Shown here: positions 10,761 to 22,290 of the stretch, piece after piece | How the letters are laid out: each line of letters begins with the position of its first letter | How positions within the stretch are numbered: the first letter of the stretch is position 1 | Origin: Siphonodentalium dalli | Taxonomy: Eukaryota > Mollusca > Scaphopoda > Gadilida > Siphonodentaliidae | NCBI GenBank assembly: GCA_032622095.1 | Contig: CP136063.1 | Location: 77,415,980 to 77,479,979, forward strand | Length of the DNA stretch: 64,000 nucleotides | Reading direction: 5' to 3' | The notes under the pieces: generated by a model | What the model was told of the DNA's origin: nothing | Seen by the model: the letters and a program-made list of their open reading frames with translations, nothing else | Database searches by the model: none | Translations under genes and position numbers: made by a program

Positions 10761-11199
10761 CTGTGAATATACAGATATTTTACTTCTAATGTTGGTTTCT
10801 AGCACATGATAGCTTTCTGTATTGAAATACGTAAAAAAGACCGTGCAAACTTGCCAGTATGTGAACGATGATTTCGCGCGGCAAACGGGGAGCTAGCTCG
10901 GTCGAAAATAAAGGGCTCACGCGGCTCGATGCAGCCCTCTAGGTTTATGGCGGAAGCGAGCGTTAGGTATAGGACATTGGTCATCGAACCACGCGCCGCC
11001 GCGACATCTTCACTATAAAATTCCAAATATTAAACGATTTTTTAAAACTCAAAACGCATTTTCAAGTTGATTTGTTTTCACTGAGATGTAATTATAAGAA
11101 ATAATCTCGGGTTCCTAATGCAATTACACAGTTTAATTGCATCGTACAGAATCACAGATGATTTCAAAGTGGCAAAGTTTTTGATTCGACGATGCCTTC
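10761..11199. other. Interval with a CG-rich patch
   Basis: 10870-11005 is richer in CG than its surroundings (GCGGCTCGATGCAGCCCTCT, CCACGCGCCGCCGCGACAT). No gene or repeat identified. Confidence 0.35.
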
Positions 11200-11390
11200 A
11201 TTACCATTTCTATACTAAACACTTATTGATGAGTAGTTATCTAGTAGGACATGTTCAGATAATAAGTTCAACAAACGACCATAGTTGAACGTATTATCTT
11301 CAAGAACATTACCCTCCATAAATAGGACTCCTTCTGCGCTTTTATTATCTGTCGTCTGCTTAATGGTACCTATACATCCCTCCAAATCAA
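11200..11390 (+). repeat. Dispersed repeat with internal palindrome, copy 2
   Basis: Order: TTTCTATACTAAACACTTAT, then palindrome 11253-11307 (GTTCAGATAATAAGTTCAAC ... GTTGAACGTATTATCTTCAA), then TTATCTGTCGTCTGCTTAAT. The same order occurs at 36050 and 62615. Confidence 0.75.
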
Positions 11391-12680
11391 TAATAGACCA
11401 TTCCGATGTATACTTTTTAAAAACTTGATGGCACAATCCATTTAGTATAGACAGGGTTAATTACATTAAGAAACCGAGATTATTCATAAATTTTCTCCAT
11501 GTATGTTAACATATAACTTTGACATACCTTCACGTATGTTATGGAACTACCTTTGCGTATGCTGTTGTAAATGGAGGTCCATGACCATATGTTACCTGTA
11601 GCTTTGATTGAATTACTTCCAGGAACTTTTATTACTGGTACGTTACACAGAGATGATTATTTAGAAACTGCTTGCACAATAAACATTTTGTCTCGGTCTC
11701 GAATGAGATATTTATCAGTATTCACTCCAAAACACTCATTTCTTTTTATTATACGCGTATCTTTGTGATATATGACGATAAACTTACTGTGCCATTCAGT
11801 TGATGCAAGAAACCCAACAGCATGGTTGCTACTCATTAACCCAGTGTTATTTCACTATACACATGCATGTTAGGCTACTTTCACAAACACATTTGGCAAA
11901 TTTGCCTGCCTGGCAGAATGGCTGAATTTGTCATCCTCATCGTTTATTTATGATACAGTTACCAAGATTTGGGGGGGGGGGGGGTAAAGTTACCCAGGTG
12001 AATAGATTTCCATGTAAGGCAATCAAATATTAATTTTTAGCGATCAAAATGACCAGCTCCACCCAGTACTAACATTTCTGAATTTATACTCCAATAGGGT
12101 TGTCACTAGCCAAAAAAAAATGGCACTAGGAACGCGAAATTTCTTGGGAATGTAGGCACCAGAGAGCCACTTAAAATAAAGGTGTCCGGATTTCAACCTA
12201 ATGTTTCTTTACAGAGTTATCGCCCATTTATGTTTCTCCATTTTTCTCTATTATTATTATTATTATTCTTCTGCCCTTATATAAAAAATATACACTTTGC
12301 GCAACAAAACCAGATGAAACTTAAGCACAAAAACACGTCGTTAACTCATCAAAAACAACATATTCACAGTTTATTACACCGGGTAAGCTGATAATACAGT
12401 ATTAGAGAGCTTCCTATTTCAAATGGTATATATACTGGCATATATTTTATATATGTGATATGTGGGTTCGAAAATTAAGTGGGCCTTTAATGTTGACGAT
12501 AAACGATAAACTGATACTGTCTTCTTGTTATTAATAACCAACATCTCGGACAATTTGGGAATTAGAAGTGGGTATATAACTGTACTATATGTGAATACTA
12601 GCGTAATAGTATGTTTCATTCCTCTTGTGGTTTTTGTGGTGGGGTGCAAATTTTGATTAATTTATGGTTAAATACGCCCA
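11391..12680. other. Interval with poly-G and (TTA)n tracts only
   Basis: A 14-15 G run at ~11971-11984, an A-run near 12112, and TTATTATTATTATTATT at ~12250-12267. Several 60-75 codon open frames occur by chance in AT-rich DNA; none is recognisable. Confidence 0.5.
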
Positions 12681-12687
12681 GAATAGA

Positions 12688-12815
12688 AAACCTTCGGAAT
12701 AGCGAACCTTCGGAATAGCGAACCTTCGGAATAATGAACCTTCGGAATAGGGAACCTTCGGAATACTCAACCTTCGGAATACTGAACCGTCGGAATAATG
12801 AACCGTCGGAATAAT
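12688..12815. repeat. 16-bp minisatellite, 8 copies
   Basis: Eight consecutive 16-base units of the type GAACCTTCGGAATARY; two of the last units have CCGTCGG instead of CCTTCGG. There is no spacer between units, so it is not a CRISPR array. Its complement gives an open frame with repeated SEGSLFRRF-like strings, an artefact of the repeat. Confidence 0.96.
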
Positions 12816-13480
12816 GAACTCTACCCATAGAATCTATAATATAATCTATATAAGATGAACAATATCCTACTTACAAGGTGTACGTGCACCAACGAGCCCT
12901 TCAACAGCAACACGATATATGTAATCCCACAAGTTATTGCACAACTGGCATCTGTCTGAAAATGACCTTCAAATGTCTGTCAAAATATCTGGTGGTATGT
13001 AGTATAGCGTTAAGTTCACATGCAACACTGGATTGAATATTCTTCTTAATTCGTCTTAATTATTAAATATTTAACTACGCAATAGCCAGACATTAGCGAT
13101 GAATTGCACGAAATATTTGATTGATAACTTAGGGAGCGGACGCTGAATATAAACCCCATGTACCTTTTAATTCGCATACTGGTAAATTTGCCTGTCATGT
13201 TTCGGACTCAGGTCTAAATTTTGTAAAAAAAAAAATTAGTCCGATAATCTGCATATGGATGACACTGTAACATCACAGTAACGTGATCATGAATACATGG
13301 GTATACATACATGCAACGGTCGAGCTAGTAGACATAGCACATGGTATACTAACAAACAAAGATTTCACCTTTAACTAAAAATGTTACAAACAAGTTGTCG
13401 GAGCAGCACAAAGCATCCAATTTTCGCCCGATTGCTATCAGCAAGCACATATGCCAGCTGTTAGATAAATTTAAATACAA
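12816..13480. other. AT-rich interval, nothing recognised
   Basis: Contains ACTGGCATCTGTCTGAAAAT (12949) resembling phrases near 22481 (ACTGGGATTTGCC) and 10690, probably an old dispersed repeat. No gene. Confidence 0.35.
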
Positions 13481-13484
13481 ACAC

Positions 13485-14127
13485 AAAATCATCCTGCACA
13501 AAAGACAGAGATGACGGCCTAATATTTTTCGATGGCAATGAGGAAGAAATTATATAATTATTTACAATGGCAAACCAGGCGCAAGACCTAATTAAGTTTA
13601 CCTTTTATATACAAAACAAAATGAAGCCACATTCCTAGATCTAGATATCTTTAAAGGCCAAAAATTAAGTAAAACCTGAATTCTCGATGTCAAATGTCAC
13701 ATTAAACCAACAGACACATTCCAGTATCTGCATCGAGATTCGGCACACGAGAAAAACAACTTCAAATAATTTATCATTGGCGAGTGCACACGCTATATGC
13801 GCAGTTGCAGCAATGACTCAGACTTATGACTTTTTTGCCAACAAACTGAGAATACGTGGCTACAAAACAAAGGAAATAGCCAAATATCGAAACGCAGTCT
13901 CACATGTGAACAGAACCGGTTCAATAGACAACAAATCTCTCAAAATAAGGAAAAATAACAAGGTGACAATGATTACCACCATTCTCAACAAATGTGACAC
14001 CATAAATAGAATGCTTAAAGAAAATTGGGACAAGATCCCAAACTCATCACATATAATGGAGATATTTAAAGAACAACCGAGAGACGATTTCCGGCGAACA
14101 AAAAAACCCAGCGGCGAAATACAGTAA
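13485..14127 (+). pseudogene. Degenerate Penelope-like / GIY-YIG-type reverse transcriptase, C-terminal part
   Basis: One frame (about 13590-13825) reads ATFLDLDIFKGQK, then ILDVKCHIKPTDTFQYLHRD, SAHEKNNFK-stop-FIIGE and TRYMRSCSNDSDL. From ~13820 the reading continues in a second frame: FANKLRIRGYKTKEI and later ILNKCDTINRMLKENWDKI and FRRTKKPSGEIQ. Family knowledge: the block KPTDT-x-QYLH, an arginine-Cys-Ser block, LxxRGY, and a K-x-W-x-I ... FRR segment close the reverse transcriptase region of Penelope-like elements, before a GIY-YIG nuclease. Here at least two in-frame stops and one frameshift are present, and no GIY-YIG domain follows. A dead retroelement copy; exact clade is uncertain. 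Confidence 0.75.
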
Positions 14128-14307
14128 CTGTCAAGAGATTGAATTAACCGAAAACAACGGTAGTAATAAGCCACACAACGCTCAGCAATGTGGTGTCATG
14201 GGGAAATTCCATGGCCTCCCACGATAGAGCAAAAACTACATTATTTATAAATGGGGCTATCTCCAAAATGGTAGATACGAAATACGAAAACAAAATAAAA
14301 CAGAAGG

Positions 14308-14810
14308 TTAAAGGTACGGTTGGCCTTGGCGGTGGGTATCCTGTGAAAATATTTCCACCCGTCAAAAAACCGCCACAAACAGAAAGAACAACAAAATGTA
14401 GACAGACTTTGTCCGTATACAAATAAGAAATATCGCATAAACAGTATGTTATTGTCATATCTTTGACCATTGTTATGTAAACGAAAGCATAAAAAGTTAC
14501 TTTTCTGGTGTTTGTTTATATTATGATGGTAAACATAAAGAGCGTTCTTTGTTGGTGAATTCCTGATATGGAACGAATAAAGAGCGTTTATGCCATTTGT
14601 GTGTGATTAGCCAGCAGCATTGTGCTGTCTTCTGTAACACAATCAGGCTCTTGCTTAGGTAAAATATTGTAAATCTTTATTATAAAATGCTGTGTACGCG
14701 ATGGTCATGGTATATATGAACGAAACTGTATGCGTTTTAATGTTTTTCTGTTTACAGTGATTGGAACAAATATGAATATTTTCGACAACTAAGGCCTCAC
14801 GTCCCTTTAA
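14308..14810 (+). mobile_element. TTAA-flanked MITE, family A, copy 2
   Basis: 503 bp, TTAAAGGTACGGTTGGCCTT to AAGGCCTCACGTCCCTTTAA. It is almost identical to the copies at 25369 and 37692 and to the inverse of 41675. The first ~25 bases of each end form an imperfect inverted repeat; TTAA is present on both sides. It contains the two AAAGAGCGTT motifs 60 bp apart. No coding capacity. Confidence 0.92.
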
Positions 14811-16254
14811 AAAATAACCAAAACAATAAAATAAAAAGCAAATTAGCCACAAAAAAAAAAAGAAGGGAAAAAATAATTTGAATAAATACAGAGAAATTAT
14901 AACAAGAGCTTTGGCACGATTTCTTGGGTCTTGATTCCTTTGAATCTGTTGTTCAAACAAGATTATAACCTACTCGGATTCCACAATCGCCTGATAAGTA
15001 TTGGCGAACATGGCATATTGATTGATTAGAATTGTAGACCTCTGACTTCAATAGTCACACACCGATAGCACTCAATTGAGATGACTGTCTAATTAAATTT
15101 CATGTAACGAAATAGCCCGGACTTCATGCCTGGCACCAATTCAAAGAAAGTGAATAAAGTGACATATTGCTCCTGGACGTTTTAGACCACTGCCCCCCCC
15201 CCCCCAAAGGGAAACACCGGCAATGTGAACAAACCATGCCATGCAGAGAACGAAATACGAGGTAAATCTAGATTAATACTGTTGCACAGGCACTGGATAC
15301 ATGCTCATTGTGATATTAAATCGCGTTGGTGCAAATGATATCTACAAAACGCACGCACATGCAAAAATTGGGACAGTGCAAATATCCCGCAAACCCTCTT
15401 CTAATAAGAAAGAGATACATTACCGAAAAAATGAGTACATACACATATAATGCAAATACCCATTCAATATAAGGTCGTGTCTCTGATGAAGATTCAACCT
15501 TCATAGATCTACATGCTAGTTATGTGTAAATAGAGTCGAAACATTGCGATACATTATACGTGCAACGTGTTATCGCGCTTGCTAGAAGTTTGAAGTTGCC
15601 GTGTGGAATCTGAATGATCTGAACCAGTTTATTTTAAAAAACTGGAGCTAACAGTCGGTAGCATACCCGGGGAACATGTGTTGTCCAAAACATTACCATG
15701 CATTCTTGTGCATCACATTTCATTCATCGCATCACAAAAACAACAATCGAATGTATATTTCACCACAATTCTCAAAGAGATAACTATGACACAACAATGT
15801 GAATGTGACGATCATCACAAATTTTAAACAACTATTAGTTTACAAATACATGTAAATGGTCTTCTATGTCACTGACATAAGTCTCTGATGTAGCGACCTG
15901 AATTCGACCCTGTCCTGAATCATGATACATGTATCACGGGTTTTCCAGAAACATATGTGAAACGATATTCTACGAATGTACACTCATGTAATAATATAAA
16001 GTTTTAGGCGCTAACAAAACAATGGTATCACATATATATTTATTGGTAACCCCCATCACTGGAGAGCACATATACAACATTCATATATATACAACAATAA
16101 ATAGTATTTACACATTTATGGGGGGGGACATATTATAAGTACACATCGCATGCGTATGGATATGACTGCAAATAGCTATAATCCTGATCATTATGTATAA
16201 GTCAGATTCACATGTTAACCGCTGGTCTTGTAGCAGGCACCGCCTCAGATCCAT
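14811..16254. other. Interval without recognised genes
   Basis: A-rich at 14820-14880, an 11-C run near 15193, otherwise plain AT-rich DNA. Open frames of 60-100 codons on the minus strand (14655-14960, 15316-15504) lie in T-rich sequence and look like chance. Confidence 0.4.
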
Positions 16255-16774
16255 GTCGATGTTTTCCCCTTCATCTCCAGGCTTGAAAGAGGAATGAAGC
16301 AGCGTGCATTATTATCTCATGCAAACGGTCTGTGGGCATTCCAATGTCAGTTCACCCAAGAAGCAAAGAGAGTAAATGGCGTTGGTTCAATGAGTCCAAG
16401 AACAGATACGTCTCCACTCCATGTCTATTTATAATTGACTCCCAGAAGTTATGCCTCAGCAAATATATAACGGGGCTGTCACAGTGGAACAATGCATGCA
16501 AGACTTCATTGTCATATTTTGAGGAACACATACAGCAAGGATAGTTATTAACATATGTTGTCTTATTCTGAAGAAGCTCTAGATGGCGCATATCCACCTT
16601 ATAGTGTGTGTATGTTTTTCGGAGAATATCCCAGATCTTCCATGTTGATAGTGGGTGTTTGTGAACATCAGAAAATGCTAACAGGTTTCTGTCCATGCTA
16701 ACTTCAAACAACCATTCGCGTGCGTAGTAACTTTCCACGTCGGTATATGATATCCATTGGGCGATGTCCAACTA
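16255..16774 (-). pseudogene. LINE C-terminal domain remnant (zinc-knuckle region)
   Basis: Minus strand, from WISYTDVESYYAREWL through STWKIWDILRKTY to LLQNKTTYVNNYPCCMCSSK and NEVLHALFHC. CxxC-x(n)-NE-x2-HALxxC is the Cys/His cluster that follows the reverse transcriptase in many non-LTR retrotransposons. After LDSLNQRHLLSLLLG the frame shifts (about 16352) and similarity to the copy at 33690-34045 resumes in another frame (AASFLFQAW). So the copy is broken and 5'-truncated. Clade not determined. Neighbouring DNA at 16830-17060 belongs to a different repeat. Confidence 0.75.
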
Positions 16775-16829
16775 CACCCCATTGAATTAGATATTTCCCA
16801 GTTCAGTAAATTCTCAGTATAGTTGCACC

Positions 16830-17060
16830 CCCACATTGGGTTGGAATTTGCAACTGGTACCCAAAGCTTTTCAAATATTCCAAATGTTGACAATTTCCAA
16901 CATAATATCCCCTATGTGTGGAAATTTATCAACAGATGTTGCCTTCAGTCCAAAACTTTGACCGAAATTAGGAAAGTATTCGACTTGGACGATCAAATTA
17001 TCAGAACAATTTAAACCTAGAGGATTGGCCTGAAATTTTCAACTAATGTCGTGTCAGGTA
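16830..17060. repeat. Diverged relative of the 261-430 repeat
   Basis: Shares TTTGACCGAAA-TAGGAAAGTATTCGACTTG, ATTATCAGA-CAATTTAAACCTA, TTGGCCTG and a TTTCAACTAATGT block, in order, with 261-410 and 795-925. Runs of TTTCCAAC also occur at 24430-24690. Confidence 0.6.
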
Positions 17061-17517
17061 AAACTTCAAATGGTATTGGCCAAAAGTGTATGGAGACACT
17101 TCCGACCACACCAGCAACAAGTCCCTGATGTGGTGGTATCGTCTCGAACAAGTTTATACACACCGGAAGGTTATTCCTCCTCACATTGAGTGGGGATCTA
17201 TTTATTTCTTACCACAGGTATTGTGCACTGATAATATTCCCGTGGCCTACAAAAGTTTAACCCCATAACACATGGCACACCCGGTGAAATTCACAAGACA
17301 CCACCAACGTGTTTCCAGACCCAAATCAGCATCTGATCTATATTATCAACACATCAATCAAGATATCGATCCCTTAAAAAAGCATGGTTAAAATTTACGA
17401 ATCATCACGTTGCATTTATCTCTTGTTGATTCGATCTATTTCTGGCCAAACATCTATCAATGCCAATTAGTGACCTGGCCAGTCGATAGCTCATACGTGA
17501 TCTTGTAGATGGGGGTC
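17061..17517. other. Interval, nothing recognised
   Basis: A 60-codon plus-strand open frame (17086-17268) has no known match. No repeat boundary seen. Confidence 0.35.
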
Positions 17518-17945
17518 TGGCAAGCCTGGAAATATGGTGTCTGTCATTTGCAGAATGAGGTCCCCAAAGTTGAATTTAGATATGCTACTCCGCACAACGG
17601 ACTAGCATCACCAAATTCTCCATTCGAGGACCTCATTCTACTTTGGCCTCATCTCCTGGTAGCAACTATAGTATCAAATTCATTGATTTAGTGACTTTTT
17701 CCCTTCTGCAAAGTTTCTACATCCCCTAATTTGCAGAAGATAAAATGCACAATCAATGTGACTAATGTATGAACATCACCAACTTCAACTGGGAAACAGT
17801 TGAGGCCCAAGGATAATGAGGTTACCAGATGGTGAATTTTGTGACGCTATATATATAGCCCACTATGAGGGATAGCGTCACTAAATTCACCCTCTGGGCA
17901 CCTCATTCTGCAAATGACAGACAACATATTTCCAGATTTGGCACA
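17518..17945. mobile_element. Foldback element with long imperfect inverted repeats
   Basis: Left arm GCCTGGAAATATGGTGTCTG then TCATTTGCAGAATGAGGT; right arm is its complement (ACCTCATTCTGCAAATGACA at 17900, ACATATTTCCAGATTTGGC). A second nested hairpin occurs inside the right half: GGTGAATTTTGTGACGCTAT ... ATAGCGTCACTAAATTCACC (17831-17890). No coding capacity. Probably a foldback MITE. Confidence 0.75.
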
Positions 17946-18536
17946 TGGTTGGTTGTTTGATATTGGACAGGCAGGGAAGCGTTTTTATCGGTGAGCTGTT
18001 AAATTATATGAATGATTAGAACCATAAGTGAGATCGAACGCTCTCTGACCTTTCGGCATAAAAATTTAATTAGTTGGTTCCTAAGATCACTGGGTAACCA
18101 TATATGGAATATGACTCTCGAGTTTGATATTTGATTACCAAACACGATATTTCTTCTACGTGTAAACATAGAACGACGGCAGGCAACTCTACATTAAACA
18201 ATATTTTATTTTCAAATAAACAGAACAAAACAACCGAACAATATACAGGTATGGGCATAAATGCAATGTTCAAACTGATGTTCGGTTAACACGCAAGTCA
18301 AACAAAAAATCAATTCCTCGGAAAACAAAATATTGTACATACAACTGTCATTATTGCATATCCCATAAATTAGCCTTCCAATATATATGTTAAGAATCAA
18401 TAGTATAATAATTTAAGACATTATTCTGTAATTAAAATATTGATCATGCACAATTTGCAATAGATGAGTGTCGGACTTGTAATAGTGTTAACGCACCGGC
18501 ATGAGTAATTCGCCCCGCCGGTGTACTATCGTCTCC
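17946..18536. other. AT-rich interval, nothing recognised
   Basis: Only short chance open frames on the minus strand. Confidence 0.35.
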
Positions 18537-18830
18537 GCAACAGTGGCTTGGCCGGATAAAGCGGTGTGTGCTATATTGAGCCACACACTGTTTCAAATCT
18601 CGAGCCAGATTGTGACCCTTGGGCAATGTCACTTGTAATCGCTCGCTTCGTCGTACCTAGACGAGAAATAGGGACCTGGTTGTTGGGTAAGTGTAATAAG
18701 CCGTTCTTGTGAAGCGCCTGTAAGATGGCAGCATGCTAAGACTCGGTATTACCCAACAGCTGGGGTAATAATGTTAAGCGCTTAGGGCCCTCGCATTGAT
18801 AGGCGCTATATAGGCACCAATATTATCTAT
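18537..18830 (+). mobile_element. tRNA-derived SINE
   Basis: The head has a box-A-like AGTGGCTTGGCCGGATAAAG (18540) and, ~40 bases on, a box-B-like GTTTCAAATCTC (18590), the internal RNA polymerase III promoter of tRNA-derived SINEs. The body (GGGACCTGGTTGTTGGGTAA, GTGTAATAAGCCG) resembles conserved SINE central domains. The tail is GGCGCTATATAGGCACCAAT then ATTAT. The tail resembles the 3' end of LINE copies at 23402 and 50086, so a LINE enzyme likely copied it. No clear target duplication. Confidence 0.72.
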
Positions 18831-19075
18831 GAAGATTTTCGTGAGACAATTACCAGTCAATTGTGTCAGATGTGCGAATATTAGCAAAGCGAGGATGGGT
18901 GGTTGGTTGACGTATTGCAACAGTATCTATCCCAAAAGGAGAGCAAGTCGCGGTCTGCAAAATGAGAACTGAGCATGATGTATAGTAGAAGGCGACTACA
19001 CAGGGCACTATTGTCAGTAATTGTTGTGGGAAACGTGGCAGCGTTAAAGTTCAAAATACAAACCAAGGAAATGCA
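18831..19075. other. Short interval, nothing recognised
   Basis: No gene or repeat seen between the SINE and the minisatellite. Confidence 0.35.
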
Positions 19076-19276
19076 CAGTCTGGAAACATTAGGTGAACTC
19101 AGGAAATACCCAGTCGGGAACCATTATGTGAACTCGGGAAATACCCAGTCGGGAACCATTAGGTGAACTCAGGAAATACCCAGTCGGGAACCATTAGGTG
19201 AACTCAGGAAATACCCAGTCGGGAACCATTATGTGAACTCGGGAAATACCCAGTCGGGAACCATTAGGTGAACTCA
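19076..19276. repeat. 35-bp minisatellite, 5 full copies and a partial
   Basis: Unit CAGTCGGGAACCATTAGGTG + AACTCAGGAAATACC. Units begin at 19076, 19111, 19146, 19181, 19216, 19251. Two alternating subtypes (TTAGG/TCAGG and TTATG/TCGGG) suggest duplication of a dimer. Units abut with no variable spacer. Confidence 0.96.
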
Positions 19277-19445
19277 TTTAACTAGTTTGAGGACTAGAGC
19301 AAGAGGGCCAACGGCTCATAGAGTTAGAAGCGAAGCTCGATCTAGACAAGTTGGAGTTCCCAGAACTTGACTCACCGACACACATATTTCCCGATAGTTC
19401 CATCTCCGGAGCCTAGATTAGAAGTAGATGCCAGAACCATGCAGA

Positions 19446-19535
19446 GGTACATGGAACAAAATGACCCCATTGCCAAAAGTACACAAGACCCTCTTATGTA
19501 CTTTTGAGAGTGGGGTCATTTTGTCCCATGTACCC
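19446..19535. repeat. 90-bp imperfect hairpin
   Basis: Left arm GGTACATGGAACAAAATGAC-CCCATTGCCAAAAGTACA, right arm the complement, ~43 bp each with a few mismatches, loop ~5 bases. Not part of a repeat seen elsewhere in the window. It could be a small foldback element or fold as RNA; I cannot tell which. Confidence 0.85.
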
Positions 19536-21720
19536 GTGGCAACAACTAGTGGGAGTTATATTGAACCAACCATGGACGAAAGTGAGGATATAAGTAGAGC
19601 CAGGCGATATATAGTCACGAACAACAATAATTATTACAAATGAAATTACCAGTAGAACAGTTCTAACTCAAATGAAAACAATATAATTTGGAGTATGGAT
19701 CTAAAACGATGCATTTGAATTCTGAAGTTATAGACGATCTAAAAAAGACCTACTTGTAACCCTGGTAACATATTTAAGAGGACTCAAGTGGGAGAATACA
19801 TATATTATTGAATCTGATTGGTCAGTATCTTTGTGAATAGCTAGGTGAAGCAAATTAAAAAATAGAAAATCACGTCTCTGCAATTTCCAGTACGCGAAAT
19901 AACCACTAGTGTATCGATTTTCATACCCATATCCGTCACAGATGTTCAGCTTCGCATTTTGTAAACGTCGTAATGCTGTGAAGTATCCTGATTACATTAG
20001 ACACTGAATTATCCTTGCATGTGGGGTGCTTATTTCTGTTGTGTGTAACTTGTTTCTATCTATCGACATGTATACATGTATCATGTCTGCAGTTATTATT
20101 TTCGACATGGGGTAATCAAGTGGCTGTTTATCATGAACTGAGTTGATTATATTCGTCTGGCAAAATGAAAATTCGGTATTTTGACTAAACTGGCGTCGAA
20201 TTGGATGGGTCAACCTTAAAATGCTCTGGCTCGTTTGAGATAAGATATGATGATACATACAAGAAATTCCGATATATAGGCTGTATATACTCTGATATAT
20301 TGCTAAATCATACCACTTTTTAAACTGTTTTAAATTTTTGACAAAATGTGCCAAACGTATCACATCAGGAATATACTAACAACGAACGCTCTTTAATGGT
20401 ACATGATGGCGAAAATAATGTTGGGCTTCAAACTACCAAGGCTTGTAAAGGGTGACTGGCATGGACCCCCAATTTATTATTTACAAAACATATACTTCGC
20501 AAAGTTATGAAATATCTCAGCCCACTTAGTGATTGAAACCCGTTCACTTTAGCTGTTCACATAATCGCTGGCTGGATTAGTCAGCTCCAGATTAAACCGG
20601 GGTTAAACCTATGTTGGCGGTCCAGCCAAACCAGGTCTCATTAGGCGTTTGTGATCGGTCAGTGGTTAGTGAATTGCCAACTCTATTCGGTGTGATGAGC
20701 GTGCAATCAAACGTCCCATTTACCAGCGGGATCAATGGAAATATGCTCCTTAATGTTGACTTTCGCTGTCTATAGATGGCGGCGTTCCACGGTAGGCAAA
20801 TGTGATTGTTTAGCTCGATGATGTAGAGGCAGTAGTGCTAAACCATCGCCTGGCTGGACCGGATTTAAATCAGAGTGACAAATGTACCACATTGACATGC
20901 GGTCTCGAGTTTATGAACTATGAGTTTAGCTGTCAAACGACAGTTTAAACTAGAAGTTCCCGTAAACCAGGTTTCAACGTGAGACGACGAATTCCCCAGC
21001 CTGTTCTTCCGAAAATCTACACGTTATGGGCTTATAATATGATTTGATTTAGGTTCATAATCGGCTGAGAATCGCCTCATTTTGAAAATGAGAGCGCGTA
21101 TTGTCATTTTCAACTCATAATGACTTATTGTAGGTTCATTATGGGCGGAAAATAACACGAATAAACCAACTCACGACTTACCATATGTAAACATTATTTA
21201 AAATGTGTTTTCACTGTGGCCCTCGCCCTAAAAAACGAAATAACTGATATAGGTCCACTACTTACTCAAATAATCCAAACTTGAACCTATATGAATGTCA
21301 TAGGTCGATTATGAACTCATTTTCTTGCGGATATGTTGAAATCCGAAACTCTGCATGTTTAAGCAAAATCCTTTGTTATCATGGCTATGGTAAGAGTAAA
21401 GAATAATAGTTTTTTTTGTAGGTGAAGAAAAGGATACAAATACCGCGTGCATATATTATAACTTCCCTAACGAAATTAAGTTCCGCATTGTTCTATCCAT
21501 CAACAAACCCAGTGTCACGAACGAAGAGGTTTTGCGTGTTTCTCGGTGTTCAGTGACCATGCATAGTCCGAATATAGAATTTTAATGCTATTGAATTTGT
21601 ACCATTTTATCAAATATACATATGAATTTGAATGATTTTTCAGTCATATCGTTCAAACTGCATGTGCTCTTGCTGTTTCTATTCATTATTTGCATATATC
21701 TACTATATATTTTGGGATTT
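19536..21720. other. Long interval without recognised genes
   Basis: A 123-codon minus-strand open frame (19992-20363) begins MIRLAHFVKNLKQFKKW; not recognised, and codon use is that of the AT-rich background. 20560-20990 has CTGGCTGGA and GGTTAAACC phrases in both orientations; 21078-21094 is a CTCATTTT/AAAATGAG palindrome. No convincing exon. Confidence 0.4.
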
Positions 21721-21722
21721 CA

Positions 21723-21756
<34 letters not shown>

Positions 21757-21757
21757 T
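21723..21757. repeat. (TCTG)n microsatellite
   Basis: About eight TCTG units with one interruption, directly next to the SINE tail. Confidence 0.93.
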
Positions 21758-21758
21758 A

Positions 21759-22068
21759 GTTGATTGATTGATTAGGGTTTTATGTCGCTTTAGCCACTAA
21801 GGCCATATCACGACATTGCCAGTTTTAATGGTGGAGGAAATCCGCACACTTACGGCTAATCTAACAGTGATTTCAATGGCTGATAAACTCGTCGACCATG
21901 TGCGGCAAACCACCGGCCATCGGCAAGTAACTGGCAACTTTCCCAGATAACGTTTTCGAGTTACAAAGTCCACGATGGAAACATGTGGATTTGAACCCTT
22001 ATCGCCAGCGCTGGAAGGCGAAACGGCTTGGAGTTGTACCCCTAACCGATTGAGCCACCGAGGCCGGG
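21759..22068 (-). mobile_element. tRNA-derived SINE with (ATCA)n-type tail
   Basis: On the minus strand it starts CCCGGCCTCGGTGGCTCAAT (box A, TGGCTCAATCGG), reaches box B GGTTCAAATCCAC ~60 bases later, and ends in GATATGGCCTTAGTGGCTAA, AGCGACATAAAACCC and CTAATCAATCAATCAA. Both pol III boxes are close to the tRNA consensus, better than in the 18537 element. The tail type recurs alone at 49342-49392. I recognise this tail as common in mollusc genomes. The element sits inside a (TCTG)n-associated repeat, whose other part continues at 22069. Confidence 0.88.
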
Positions 22069-22290
22069 AAAACTGCCGGACGGATTTTGACGAAATTTAA
22101 TACCTAGGGATACTTTTATCAGGGGAGTGTTTTGGACGGGTCAAATCGTTACCCCGACCTGACCTTGACCTTCAAAATGGTCAATTCAACGTCAAATCGC
22201 GACTTTCGACGGATTTCGATGTTAGATCCAGATGAAAGCAGAGGGGAAACAGCCCGGACGAAATTGGACCCATGGCACCAGCTAGTATAA
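22069..22290. repeat. (TCTG)n-associated dispersed repeat
   Basis: Reads GGACGGATTTTGACGAAATT then GACCTGACCTTGACCTTCAA and ends CACCAGCTAGTATAATATAT. Before the SINE (21700-21760) the sequence has TATATATTTTGGGATTTCAG and the TCTG run. I recognise this combination as a widespread invertebrate repeat, from memory; the SINE split it. Confidence 0.5.

Noticed and set aside
12688-12815. CRISPR-like array
   Set aside because: 16-base units directly abut with no spacers, and the DNA is eukaryotic. The same holds for 19076-19276.
18537-18610. Functional tRNA gene
   Set aside because: Box A/B spacing fits, but no tRNA cloverleaf can be drawn convincingly and a SINE body and tail follow. The same holds for 22000-22068.
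19992-20363. 123-codon minus-strand open frame
   Set aside because: Composition equals background AT-rich DNA; no motif recognised.
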